Below, piece after piece: positions 48,460-60,556 of a stretch of 64,000 nucleotides of DNA. Each line of letters starts with the position of its first letter. Position 1 is the stretch's first letter. This stretch comes from Orthonyx spaldingii. Taxonomy: Eukaryota > Chordata > Aves > Passeriformes > Orthonychidae. The stretch is from contig VZTJ01004380.1 in NCBI GenBank assembly GCA_013397795.1, positions 62,001-126,000 on the forward strand, read 5' to 3'. The notes under the pieces were generated by a model that searched no databases, was not told the DNA's origin, and worked only from the letters and a program-made list of their open reading frames with translations. A program made the position numbers and the translations under genes.

Positions 48460-48630
48460 CAGAAAATCACCCTAAATGACTGCTAGGTTATAGCCAGCTC
48501 TGCTGGCAGGAAATCAAGTTATCATTCTGTTGTCATTCTGTTATCATTGTTTCGCTGGAGGTGGCAGGTGATAATCATGAGCTAATTACAAATGGTGGCA
48601 GGGAGCAGCCCTCTTAGATACTAAACACTT
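48460..48630. promoter_or_regulatory. Candidate conserved non-coding element
   Basis: The block carries the internally repeated words TATCATTCTGTTGTCATTC and TTATCATTGTTTCG, then GTGGCAGGTGATAATCATGA and GCTAATTACAAATGG. GATA-like, SOX-like (CATTGTT) and homeodomain-like (CTAATTA) sites fall within about 110 bases. There is no transposon or simple repeat. Functional constraint is inferred only from motif density. Confidence 0.3.
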
Positions 48631-48893
48631 CCACTGCAGCTGTAGGCACAGCAGTCTGGAGAGGGAACATTTTACAAGTAAGTCAATCAGTTGTGCTCAT
48701 TTATCTTGCTTGAAACTCCCCTTAAACACCATACAGGCAAAGTCTGACTCTTGTAGGAGGCATGAATTTGACCAGGTCACACAAGAGCAAACACATTAAA
48801 TTTTTTTAACTGGAGTGTGATGGAACAGTTAAACCAACATTAAAAATGCAAATTTGTCATAGTGAAGGAAGAATACGGTAAATAAACCCAGAT

Positions 48894-48929
48894 GGACTGG
48901 AACATCTTAAAGGACTGGAACATCTTAAA
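48894..48929 (+). repeat. Two exact 18-bp tandem copies
   Basis: GGACTGGAACATCTTAAA occurs twice in direct tandem (48894-48911 and 48912-48929) with no mismatch, which indicates a recent slippage-type duplication. Confidence 0.95.
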
Positions 48930-50530
48930 ACACATTTGTGTTGCATTAGAATTTCACAGAATTCTGAGATTAAGGCAACCAAGTAGTATATATTAGAAAA
49001 CTCTAGATGCAAAAGAAACAAATTCAATTTTTGTCTCACAGAGAAAGGTATTATTTTGCTATAGCATGGTTGAATCTACAGCCAAGAATGTCTACAATAT
49101 GCCGTAAACCTTTGGGCAAATAATAATAAATTTGAAGCAAAATCATCCTCCCAAAATCTGGCATGTGGTAAAGTTGTGCTGCACTCATTCAAGATTATTT
49201 TGTGTAGCAAAAGGACATCCCATTCTGCAGATGTTCAGAAAACAAATGTTTTCAAAGTGCTTTGAAGATGAAGCACATAAATACAAGGTTTCATTATTAG
49301 ATATTAAGAAGAGTAATAAAAATAAATACAGTTCATACTAAAGAACATCTGAAGGCTCTTTTATGAGACAAAACATAGACGTCTTTTCAAAGTACTGATT
49401 TATCTTTTCACATTACTTCTTTTCATTAGCAGAGTTCACAAATTTGAAAGTTTCTGTTTTATTCAGTCTAGCATTGTCAAATATTTTTGCCAAAGAAAGA
49501 CACAACTACTTAGTGTAAAGATGCTTATAAAAAACTAGTAGATGGAGAAGTTAATTCAATGACTAGCAGCACTGATTGGATCCAGAGCCCCAATAAAAAT
49601 GGATAGCCAATATACACCCTTACCTTAAACAATCTCAAATACCACACAAAGGAAGGGAGACAAAGGAGCAAAAGACCATAGTGTAGAAAAGCAAAATGAA
49701 AGCCATGCACTCAACATCTCAGTTTCTAACACTTGTGCAAATACATCTGGAAGCTGCAAATCCTGAAGAACCCAGCAGTCCCCTGATCTAATGTTTCACC
49801 CAAGGACACCATATTTGGTTTCTATGAACTAGATAAAGAACAGGTACAAAACAAAGCACAGAATGTCAAATATGGCACATGCATGAGCTAGAGATTTGTT
49901 GGCTTCATTACAAATTAATCAATTTTCTATATAATCAATGAGACATGTCCTACTGACTTGGGCTGTGATAGTATACTGCAAAATTCATTTGTTTTATGGA
50001 TAGACATTTGGAAGAGGGTCTTACACCCTGAGACTTACATCCATAAGTGTGATCTTTCAGCCACGTCCCTACAGTTACTGTAAATGTATACCGTATCTAG
50101 ACAGTATCTTACTTTTTTGCAGTGATGATTATATATAATGACAATTTTGATAGATATATCTTCAACAAGGGAAATTCCAGTAAGGTCATAGTGGTGACTT
50201 TGAAGTAAGAAATATACTAAAAGATATCCATTAAAAATTTATGAGGTTTCCTCTAGTGTTAGAAGAAAAACCCTGTAGTATTTGATAGATATAAAATGAG
50301 ACACAAAGCAAATTTAAGTACTACCTACATGAAAAGATGAGAATGCAACTCATACTATGCTGGGAAAAGAATGTACTGTCCTGTGCTTTGTACATGGCAA
50401 TTTTTGTGAATATTAATATTATCAGAGAAATTGCTTCACTGAAACACTAGAGAGGACATCCTCAGAAAGCAGGATAGCATAGGGAGTAAGTAGGTGAAAA
50501 CAAAGTAGATGCCAAATAATTGTCAGCTGG
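48930..50530. other. Unique non-coding sequence
   Basis: No gene recognised. TTCACAGAATTCTGAGATTA near 48951-48971 recalls the CR1 3' end, but no more of the element follows. AT-rich sequence with short unrecognised frames fills the rest. Confidence 0.5.
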
Positions 50531-50742
50531 ATCATAGAATCACAAAATATGCTGAGTTGGAAGAGACCCACAAGGACCACTGAGACCAGCTCCTGGCCCT
50601 GCACAGCATCATCCCCAAAAGTCACACCATGTGCATGACAACATTGTCCAAATGCTTCTTAAGATCTGTTAGGTTGGTGACCACTTCCCTGGAGAGCCTG
50701 TTCCAGTGCTCAAGCACCCTCTGGGTGAAAAGCCTTTTTCCA
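50531..50742 (-). mobile_element. CR1 LINE 3' fragment with ORF2 C-terminal tail
   Basis: The plus strand starts ATCATAGAATCACAAAATAT and continues through GAGTTGGAAGAGACCCACAA, CTCCTGGCCCTGCACAG, ACCACTTCCCTGGAGAGCC and CTGGGTGAAAAGCC. This is the reverse complement of an avian CR1 3' end. Read on the minus strand, about 37 codons remain open up to a stop and include LFTQRVLEHWNRL, the characteristic end of the CR1 ORF2 protein (endonuclease/reverse transcriptase). The rest of ORF2 is missing, so the copy is a typical 5'-truncated dead insertion. The open tail suggests moderate age. The minus frame at 50422-50625 is a shadow in another frame. Confidence 0.95.
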
Positions 50743-51269
50743 TAAATGACCACTTACAGAAGTGAGAACCAGAGAAGGTAAGGACATGACAATTCTACGG
50801 GATGCAAAGAAAGGCTTTCTTCCCCATTCTGGAGGGAGGGCAGGTACATTGTGGACAAACAAATACTTATTTCTCTGGTTTAGACATAAAAGATGGCATG
50901 ATCTAGAAAACCCACAAGCATTTTTCTAGTAAAAGAGAAATCTAGAAATAGAAGGACTATTTTAGGAAACTCTAGTTAGGGTTAGGACTATAAGGATGAT
51001 GAAAAGAAAAGCTATTAGGGATGCATTATTTTGTGTGTGTGGTGCACAAACATAGGACTAAAAATCCACAATGAAATCACAGATTCAGTTCTTTAAAATG
51101 AAGAATACCGGAACATGGGACCACTTGTCTTTGTGCCGTATGATATGGTGCGGGCTTACAGGCTGGACAGCTAGTCATTGCTGTGTCCAATCCCCATCTC
51201 TGCATAATTCAGAGACAATTTTGCAGACAGAAGTGCAGTTTCTTGCATGTCTTCCTGTTTTCCTTTTCA
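50743..51269. other. Unique non-coding sequence
   Basis: No gene or repeat recognised. AT-rich with short frames only. Confidence 0.5.
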
Positions 51270-51376
51270 TTAGAATACTTGAGTGCTTCACAGACTACGT
51301 TTGTAACGAACCTATGAAGCAAGGGACTACTTTAAGGGATGGAAATTGAAGCACAGCAGATTATGTCCAAGAGGCA
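51270..51376 (-). mobile_element. Ancient MIR/CORE-SINE-like relic, antisense
   Basis: The plus strand reads ACTTGAGTGCTTCACAGAC, then TTTGTAACGAACCTATGAAG, AAGGGACTACTTTAAGGGAT, GGAAATTGAAGCACAGCAGA and TTATGTCCAAGAGGC. This follows the reverse complement of MIR (AGCGCTTTACA, CCTATGAGGTAGGTACTATT, GATGAGGAAACTGAGGCACA, GTAACTTGCCCAAGGTC) in order and nearly in spacing. It is one of the better-preserved old SINE-like relics here. Exact family naming needs a library search. Confidence 0.6.
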
Positions 51377-51991
51377 CCTCTTCAGGATGTCTAAAGTGAG
51401 GTTCCTAGATATTTTTTTCCAACCTTTTGGAATTAGCAGGCATTTTACATTTTCCAGATGACGCTTCTACTGACTTTCATGGCTTTTGTGAGTGCTCTAC
51501 AGTTCTGTGGTAAGCACTAAGCTGCTAAATTCTTGACAGTATGATGCACATTAAAGGTGTTAGAGAGAATTCAGTTGTCAGTGACAGCATTTTATCATCT
51601 GACTTCTCCCTGAGTCAGTAAACATCTTCCAGTTTCCTCAGTAATGAGAGCTAAAAAAATCCCTCCAGATAACAAAGTACTCCATTAGTGACTCCAGCCC
51701 CTTGTGTTACTGCATTCAGTGTGCTGAACTGACCCACTCAGATAGTTGCCAAAAATGTCTCCAATGCAAACTGAAAGTAGCAGTTTTCTCCTAATATTCC
51801 AACAAGCTTCTTCCCTTTCTTGGAAAATTTCTAAAATCTCACTGAGGAAAAAAGTATCCAGTCATGAAAGGTGTACTCCATGTTAGAGTTCCCATTGGAA
51901 ATGCTATTCAGCAATTTCAATCCCAAGCAAGGCAGAGGGACTAAGTCCGAAAAACACAAAGCCATCATGGATCCCTGTACTCCTGTTTTCC

Positions 51992-52067
51992 AAAAACAAA
52001 ACAAACAAACAAACAAAAGCTTACTGGTTTACTGAAATTCTTGTTTGTTTGTTTGTTTGTTTGTTTT
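51992..52067. repeat. AAAC/GTTT inverted microsatellite (potential hairpin)
   Basis: The left arm (about 51992-52018) is an AAAC repeat and the right arm (52041-52067) is a GTTT repeat, its reverse complement. They are separated by 22 bases that contain two TTACTG copies. More than 20 base pairs can form on one strand. The two arms may have arisen by inversion or from tail-to-tail retroposon A-tails, but no retroposon body is recognisable. Confidence 0.9.
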
Positions 52068-52488
52068 GACACTATAGACTGATGAGTAAGAATCGCTGAT
52101 GGGATGGCTCTACACATATCTTGTGTTCTTGATTCAGCAAAATAATGTGGAAATATTTGTTGGCTTTCAGATACTAAGCTTTACTAATTATAATGAACAT
52201 CTGAAGGCTATTTATGCACATACTGCTCTGGCTGACCTTTATACAGAACACATATTCATACCCTGTATAAAGCACAGAGAAGGCTGTTTAACATACCTGT
52301 ACTGCAGCACACTTCATGACCTAACATAGAGCAAATGAAATTCAATGGTTGTGAAAGAAGCTAATGGTCCCTTCCGGTTTAAAATCCTTATGAATCTGCA
52401 AGAAGATACTAAAAAGTTACAGGGACATTTCCCTCCTAGATGTATATGAGTATCTGGTTACATCTTCCAGAGATTTCTGATTCAGCAA

Positions 52489-52523
52489 CTGATGTTACTT
52501 GAAGAACCTGATGTTACTTGAAG
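52489..52523 (+). repeat. Direct repeat, 16-bp unit with 3-bp spacer
   Basis: CTGATGTTACTTGAAG occurs at 52489-52504 and again at 52508-52523, separated by AAC. It is a local duplication. Confidence 0.9.
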
Positions 52524-55500
52524 CATAGAAGACCCACAATTCATGGGAACAATCAGCTGAAAAAACAAATGAACTACTCTAACTTGTTTTCAACTAAAGA
52601 ATGCTGTGAGCAGTCATTCCTGTACATGACTCCATCCTTTTGCCATAACTGTTTTGTTAAGGTGGGATTGTACTAGATCTCACCACAGCATATCAGACTA
52701 TGACACAAAAGAAGTGTCGCCAGCTCCTTGTCACCACTGCTACTTCCTTCTTTCACTGGCAAACAACCAACACTTGTTAATTTGACTGATAGCTTGAAAT
52801 GAGTATCATAATAGTTGATGTCTATTTCATATTTTTCTGTCATTCTCATAAGACCTTCACATGTAGTCCTACAGCAAGACTTAGAAATTAGTTATTTACA
52901 ATAAGAAAAAATAATTTCCTACCCAGCAGCCCTTAATGGCTGCTAAGTTCCTCTGTCAAGCACTGTGACATTTTGCTGATGTGGAAGACTGAAATGCAAG
53001 GAGTGGAAGGACCTTCCTGCACATGGTATGAATTTAATCCATGTGGATAAACTTACAATGGGCTTCTCAGACTTCCCAGAAGTTTTGATCCAACACTGAC
53101 ACAACTGAAACTAAAGCTCCATCTTTATTTAGGCAGGAATTTTTTTTTTTCCTCCTTCTTTCTATGTCCTCAGGCACTTTGGCCATATTCACTAACTGCA
53201 TGCCTGCTACAGCCTCCAAATTCAAGACCATAATGAGTGATTCAGACCAAAGCTTGAGTGAGGGAAGGTGGTGAGATTCAGCACATAATATAGGTTCCGC
53301 AGTAAGCTGCCTGGATATTCTGTACTTCTGCAGATCAGATGAATATCCTTTTCCTGCTCTCTGCCAAAGAACTCAACACTGTTGTACTTTACAAGACAGA
53401 GTTTTAGTGTCAGCTTTTTACAACTACATGAGAACTTCACTGTAATAACACCCAAGAGAAAGAGAAGGATTTCCTCTGTTTAGGTTGCTCATAGCATCTA
53501 GATTTTTTGCATATTCATCCCTCTAGGTCATCTGTAACAGTCTAGCTGCAAAGTTGGAGGAAGCATAGAGGTTTTAACTCTCATTTAACAACATTTTGAT
53601 ATTGATAAAAACATTTAACAACATGTTTATAATTGTTGTGTCACATAGTAGCTGCAGAATTGCAACATTTTCAGGCAGTTCTGTGTTATCCGCAATCTGA
53701 TGAACCCAGAGCACCCAGGCATTTTATTCCTGGAAGACTCACACTGACCTGTGTATTTTTTGAATATGTTTAAATTTCCAGCAGGTTCTTCAAGGTTTAT
53801 TCAAGCCCATAAGCATTTGCATTTGAGGCTGTTTCCCACAACAAAAGGACAGAGTTTCTGAATGTGGTCTTTGTGCCTTGTCTTTGACCCCAGTTATTTG
53901 CTGCAGAGATGATAATGCTGCTGTTGCAGTTCCCTGCCATCTGTAGTTACCATCGCCAGTAATCCAGTACACATTCACTACACCAATTTCTAGTACACAT
54001 TTTAGGGCCACGTCAGCCAATCACTCCTTTTTTGATTGCCTCCTTTCATATACTACATATTAACCAAGGCTGCAAAGCAACGTTGAAACTCTGCAGCTCT
54101 ACACAGCTCTTAACATTCTTAATTGGACCAAACAGCCAGAATTCCCTTTGTTTCATTTGTTCTCCTTTTGGAAACATATTTTTTACTAATAGCACATGCA
54201 AACTACATAGATTCACCATGAACTCTGACAGCAGTTCTTACTAAATACAAAGCCCCATGAAGCTATTTATACAGACTAACTTGTCTAGCTTCTCAAGTGG
54301 CAAACAGCAAGCATCAGTATTTATTCAGATAATTTTAGAACTTTCCACCAAATGTTTACCTGTCACTCTAGTACATTGCACTGTTTGGACGCAATAGCTT
54401 CCTGTACACATCGAAGAGTATATGTAAATTTTGCTAAGTAACTCAGTTTGTTGAACTTTGATGACATAGCTGTAGAACAACAACACAGGGAAGGAACAAG
54501 GGAAAATCTTTCTAGAGAAGACAGGTGCACTGGTATAGAATCTTCTGGTTTTCCACACAAGACTGGAAGGCAAAACTATAGCCATAGATCTTGGTTCTTA
54601 CAGCATTTTGCTTCCTTCAGTATTTTATTAGAATAAGGCGAAAAGCAAATCCCATGACAATGTGTATCCTACCACAGTAAGACCACAAAGGCCTTACTTG
54701 ACTTTTTGCTGCCAATAATATCTGCCATCTACCACACGTTTTAATGGTGCAAAGGACTTTGTGAGAGAAACTGTTCAACACCTATGTCAACCTAAACGTT
54801 AAAATAGCATTTGACATCAGGATGATCTCTAGATAAGGCTCCTCCCTACACTGAAAGCTTCCGATAGTCACCTCAAAGAGAAATGAAGTTAATAGAAATA
54901 TATCCTACAATTATCAGATGACTAGGCACAGATGAACTAAAAATTACTTCGCTTTAGGGTCCAGCAAGCCAACCTCAATCCAAGTGGACAACTACCAATA
55001 AGCCTGGTAATGGGAATATGTTGAGGAGACAAGAAACATCTCAGTTGGGTGAAAGCAGCCATAGCGAACGGAGGCCAAGGGCCAGGACAGAGCTGAGGAC
55101 CTGAAGGATGTATGCTGCTGGACAAAGGGTATAAATGACTTTGAAACAATAACTCAGGCCTTCACATAGATGTACCAAAATGCCTGTTATACTCTAAAGT
55201 TACAGAGGGTACACTTCAAGCATTAAGAATATATGTACTTAATGTTAACAACATTTCCTGAAAGCAGTTACTGCTTACAGATCATTATCTGCTCTCTGAA
55301 GTAAATTTTCACCTTTTCTGTTCAATGATTTTTCAGATTTAATACACATATCCTGAAAAAACATGAAGATGGAGTCTGGAAATGAGTTGGAGAACACAGC
55401 AAATCCTTGCAGTGTGTAAAGAAGAAAGCAGAAAAAGCCAAGGAAGATCTGCTGGCTTTTGGAAATTTCCAAGTCATCATTTTATTTTTTTTTACAATGC

Positions 55501-56294
55501 AGTTATTATTTTCAGTAAACATGACAGGATTAATGAGAAGAATTCTTAGCATTTAAGAGCCTTTAAATTATGGATAAATGTTATACACAAAATGCTGTCT
55601 TCTCTGTTCTGCATTTCTCTCTCTCACTTGCCCATTTGGCACATTTTCCTCAGAGCTTCTCACTTCAGCAGTTGAGAGGTGTTTATTACCAGGATCTTCT
55701 ACCCTTATTTATTCAAGCAGAAGAAACATACCTTACATGTATTGCCCAGAGAGAAGGAAAATCATGGAGGTTAAAAGAGAAAGGGATTCTAAAGAGCTAC
55801 AAAGCCTCATTACTTAAAGGCCTCGCCAAATAGAAAAGAACTACCTGGCAAGAAGATTGAAGACCAGGCAGTATTGCTTAAAATCCCTCAGTTACTGCTT
55901 CAGCCTGTATAAATTATCCCTCTAGAGGCCAGCAGAGTATCAAAAAACAATTACCATGAACTAGACCATAATACTACTGTAGACCCAAATCTTGCCCAAA
56001 CTATTAACATTTAAAACTTCTTTTAGCTGTCCAAAGGCTGCCTTTGCAATGAGAACTGAACTGTCCTGCAATTACAGTGGAAATGTAAAAAAGTATTTCA
56101 TAGCATTACCTTTACATCTAGTTTCCTTAATGTGGTGTCAGGAATGCTAGAGAGTGCTCATGAAAACAGATCTATTGCCTTCATTCACAGAGGGAAGATC
56201 TCATTTAAGCAGTGTGTTTGAGATTAGAGCATACTTAGGAGAAGCAGTGTTTATTGTGGTCAGAGACACGAATGGGACTCTAACTTACTCCAGC
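52524..56294. other. Unique non-coding sequence
   Basis: No gene or named repeat. Overlapping plus frames at 55570-55833 (up to 87 codons) and short minus frames near 54325-54585 are unrecognised. A locally repeated word (ATTTAACAACAT) occurs twice near 53583-53622. The rest is ordinary AT-rich sequence. Confidence 0.5.
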
Positions 56295-56368
56295 ACTGAT
56301 TTGCTGTTTCTGAACTTTGTGTCTTAGTTTCACCATCTGTAAAACAGATACTCTAACACTTAAAATGC
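56295..56368 (+). mobile_element. Ancient MIR/L3-like relic
   Basis: The plus strand reads TGAACTTTGTGTCTTAGTTT and CACCATCTGTAAAACAGATA, then CTCTAACACTTAAAA. Aligned by eye to the MIR/L2/L3-tail order (CTCTGTGCCTCAGTTTCCCC, ATCTGTAAAATGGGGATAAT, AATACTTA), it keeps most positions. The upstream flank is too worn to delimit. Confidence 0.6.
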
Positions 56369-56379
56369 AAAGCTGACCT

Positions 56380-56525
56380 GGGAGAAACGCCTCCTGCCTC
56401 ACAAGAGTAAGCAATGGGAACATTAATTACTCCAATCAATTACATGCAAAAGCCTCAATTAAAAGTGCAATGGGAACGCAAAGGAGTGAGAGATTTGCCA
56501 AATTAAACAGGTATATGCATGCCTT
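56380..56525. promoter_or_regulatory. Candidate conserved non-coding element beside a SINE-like relic
   Basis: ATTAATTACTCCAATCAATT is followed by ACATGCAAAAGCCTCAATTA and AAAGTGCAATGGGAACGCAA, then TATATGCATGCC. Two near-copies of the word GCAATGGGAAC sit at 56412-56422 and 56467-56477. Homeodomain-like TAATTA and CAATTA words and an octamer-like ATGCAAA are dense. The block begins just after the MIR-like relic, so it could include exapted repeat sequence. Confidence 0.35.
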
Positions 56526-59320
56526 AGTACCTTTTTCTAATGGGTGCACTGATCTAATGCTTTCACTTTGAGCGGGTCTTACTTTAAGGCTTGTTCCTGC
56601 AGCCCTCACACAGTCACATTCCCACAGAAGTTTGCTTGAGGAAAGCCTCGAGATTTGACTTTGTGTGTTTTTTCTTGGTGCCAGGAAATACTATCCCTTT
56701 AATTAGCAGTTCCATTTCTTTGATAACTGTTTAAGTGGCTTCACTGCAATTTCATCTCTTTAGTTGTCATCCAGCACCTGGGAGGTAAGGAAAAAGGAAG
56801 CAAGCACCGAATTTTTCCATCATTTCTGCCGAGGGATATTTCTGAGACACTGTACTTTTGTGGGTGGGCGGATGGATGGATAGACAGACGGAAAAGGGAG
56901 TTTCCTTTATGGGATTCCAATAATTGGTATGTGGTTTACATTCCATTCATCTGAAGGACTCTTATTTTAATCAGAAACAGGCTCAGGCTACTAAACTACC
57001 TCCAGTGTTCAAAACATATCCGTACTTTCAGCTGGTGACTTTTCTCACATGCATCTTTTCTTTGACACCCACAGGCCCCAAAGAGCAATGTGGTCATTTA
57101 CCACCAAGAACTCAGCGTCAGGTCCCATAATAGGAGTTGGTTCAGAGCCCTCTTCCAGACAGAGAGAGGTTTTCTGATTGCTAGCTTCACAAGCAGAAGC
57201 TCTTTAAAGTGTGGTATTTGAAACTGGCATTGATTTCTCTAAGCGGGTTTTGGGTTTGGTAGGTTTATTTTCTAGGCTCATCCAACTCTGGGAAAGCCTT
57301 GTCTGGACAGTGTTGTGGAAGTCTGGCAGCACAACTTGGTCCTAGTAGCCAGATGCTAATGCAGACAACTGCTGAGAAAAGCCCTATATTCAGCTGCTGA
57401 ACTCGCTGCTGTGCTTTAAGCACAAAGGAATGAAAGGCTAACACCTTGTCCAGAACTAGTCAGACTAAATAAACAATACAGCAAATTTCAGCTTTGGGGC
57501 TGATGAAAATGTGAAAATATTCAGCATCAATTGCAGTCATCCAAGGGCAGGAAAAACACAAAATGACTTGCAGTGAATTATTATTCTGTTATTCGAATCT
57601 CTCTGAACCTTTTGTGATGGGTCCCTAGTACCCTAAAGTTTTCTTCAAATGCCACCTTTCCCCATCAGTTAACTTGTTTCACTGTCCAGATTTGTTTACC
57701 CTTAATTTTTAGTTATGGATGCCCTAACAAATTTATCTTTTCAGGGTCTATCTTGTCTAACCTGTGCAGACACTAACTGCACATGCTTTAGGGATTTCCG
57801 TGCCATTCATCCTTGAATGTGCTTCATGTCACAACTCCCCCCAGTGCCTACTGTTCAGCAGATCTGTCAAGCAGCACAGCAGAATTTTTCCTGCAGGCAG
57901 ATCAGAGACTACACAATCTAGGAAAGGAAGAACAGTTTCACATTTCATGTCTATGTCAACCTGGGTCCATCACAGTGTTTTTGTACATGCAGTTTGCTTG
58001 CCTCGTGCCTCACTTTCCCTGTGGGGAGAGGGAAACAAGGGATAGATGCAGATCTGCCATCAAAGGGAAGGGTAAACCTGCTCCCTCTTTCCCACACTGA
58101 AGATGTGATGGAGATGACCTGTGGCAGTGGCCTGTGAACACAGACAAGAGCTGCACAGAGTCACCAGTTCTTTCTGGATCCATGCATCCTGAAAAGACAG
58201 CAAGCAACATGGTTTGGCAATTCACCCATCTTTGGCCCACTCTAGGCAAGTAAGAGTTGCTAATGTCATGTAGGAAACAAAACCGTCAAATATCTCTTGC
58301 TTCTTCCTTGTTATTAATGTTAATTTCTCTACTGTTTATTCAGAACATGAGACCCTTGGCACCTAATTTAACATTGGCAGTGGGAGGTGAGAAGTATTTG
58401 AAGTTGCATTCTGGGTTGCAAAGGTTTCAGCAAAGCCCCCTATCTACAACCTGATGATTTCCTCTCTCATGCCACCAGGAAGCAGGAACCACACTCCTTG
58501 GGCAAAGGCCTTTAGCCCTGCACTCTGCTAGATCTCTGAGACGTGGACTCAGGCTGTGCTACTCAGGGCAAGGAGACCACTGTTGCATAACTGTCACAGA
58601 ATGCTTTCATCAAATTATGTTATTACACTTTGCCATGCCTAGGCTTTCACAGATCCTGATCTCTCAGGATACAAGATTTCTAAGATTCACTTTAAAAGAG
58701 AGTCTTTTATCTTAATTTAGTTTAGAGCTATAATGAAGTTAATCCTGTAAATACATGGATCTGCCAATTGTGGAGCTGGCTACATTGCTCATTTGGAGTC
58801 AATGTATCAGGATCAGAGATAGAAGGTCACTGAATACTGGATTGAAAACAGGATTTGGAGTACTCAATCCTATTCTGGCCAAATAATTTCCAATTGAATG
58901 AGTAGTAACACTTTGTTGTATTTTCTTTCTGCTGTGAAATAAACCATCATTTTTTTGGGGGTACTGATATTTATCACAGAGCTAGAATTTGCTACAATAA
59001 TGCTTTGCTGCTGGACATTTATAGTATTCCAGGGTAGAGCAATTTACTTATTTTGGACACCAAACCAGTTTGATACAAGGATTCTTTGGATTAATCTTTT
59101 TGGAGGCTACTATAGTAATTTTACACCACTTTTGATTAAAGGAAGGTGAAATGTTGAATAAACTGTGACCAGCAGACCACAGGGGACTCCTAGTAGCACA
59201 GGCAGTTCATTTAATCATTCCCTAGTGTTCTTCCTGAACTGATCAGACAACACGTTCACACACCAGGAACTATAATGCAGCCTTTAATGTTAATTAATGT
59301 ATGACTGCTTAAACTTGCAT
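56526..59320. other. Unique non-coding sequence
   Basis: No gene recognised. A GGATGGATAGACAGACGGA-like short imperfect tandem sits near 56870-56892. Overlapping plus frames at 57764-58100 (93 and 95 codons) are unrecognised. Confidence 0.5.
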
Positions 59321-59324
59321 GCTT

Positions 59325-59339
59325 CCCCCCCTCCCCCCC
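59325..59339 (+). repeat. C7-T-C7 tract at the edge of an assembly gap
   Basis: Seven C, one T and seven C run directly into the N block, so the true C tract may be longer. The complementary strand is G7-A-G7 and could form G-quadruplex structure, which may explain the sequencing dropout. Confidence 0.9.
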
Positions 59340-59369
59340 NNNNNNNNNNNNNNNNNNNNNNNNNNNNNN
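59340..59369. other. Assembly gap (30 N)
   Basis: Thirty N bases follow a poly-C tract. It probably marks sequence that could not be read or assembled rather than a true 30-base distance. Confidence 0.99.
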
Positions 59370-60556
59370 AGGTTATTCTGCTTAAGTATTAAAAAATGCT
59401 TAACTAAATAGGTTAGCTTATTTACTTTTGCTGATAGTAGCAGTCCACCCACAGAGCCCTTTCAAATCTCTTCAGTGTTTTGGAAACTGGATAAGGGACT
59501 TATTCAGTGACGTGCAAGTTTGTCTGAGCCATGAATGAAGCGTGCATTTCATGAAATGAGAAATAACCTCAGACCACACACACAGTGTAATTTCTGAACT
59601 TGGGCTCTCTTCCCCTCGTCCCTGTGCACACATATACACACCCCTGCTAAAAAACCAGATGATCACTGACATCCCTAAATCCTTTAAGCATTCTTTTACA
59701 GCTAAGAGCAGAAGGAGGTTTTCAGAGCTTAGGTGATTCATTATTAGTAGCATGCTGATGAAAAAAATGGATTACTACAGTATATGCATACCATGCCAAA
59801 AAGAAATAGCAAAAAGCCTGTGCCATCTGAATACTTTAAAGAGGAGAAACTGCTGATGCAAACATATTAAAGCTATTTTTACTGCACAGGGAGATGAGAA
59901 GTCCTTCCCACAATCTTCCTATAGACTAATGTTGGTTCTGTCACTACTTGTTTAGTTAAGCTAAAATCACGGAGTGTTTCAAATATTCATTTTCCATTAT
60001 AATCCAGAGAAGTAAGACAGGAAGATAAGTTTATTGCATATTAAAAACTCACACCCTTTCCTCTCCTAAGCAGAGGAACGATACTGTATGGCTGTTGAGA
60101 ACAAACTACATACATAAGAGGCAAAGGGCAAACTTTTCCACAGCTGTTACTCCATGGCTTCAATATGCCTTCCTAAGCTTAATTTTTCAGCCTTACACCA
60201 AATGAGTACACTTAAACAATGAGACAGCAGATGGATCCCTGCTCAGCTCTCCTTAAATATTTCCGTTATGCTGGACTAAAAGAAGTAGCTTTATTGCCTT
60301 CAACAGGTAAGGAGTTCTCCTGCATTACAACTGCAGCACCACTTTGTATTGCCCCTGCAAAGCTCAAAATAGACAAGCAAAGGTGCTTACAGACTGACTC
60401 CTGTGCCTCTTCCATTGCTTTGTACCTGATCAGCAATACGACCACACAACTGAGCTGTGGTAGTGTGCTGGCCACCAGGAACATCCTGGCCTGGCCTGGC
60501 CACTCACCGCTCTGCATTCCACTTATCCCTCCCCTGTTCACCCAGGACTGGCCACA
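59370..60556. other. Unique non-coding sequence
   Basis: No gene recognised. The 121-codon plus frame at 60219-60584 and the minus frame at 60266-60562 have no recognisable domain. From about 60450 the composition becomes GC-richer, with repeated CCTGG words (CATCCTGGCCTGGCCTGGCC), leading into the LTR-like segment. Confidence 0.45.

Noticed and set aside
48951..48971. CR1 3' end start (TTCACAGAATTCTGAGATTA)
   Set aside because: Similarity is limited to about 20 bases and the rest of the CR1 end does not follow.
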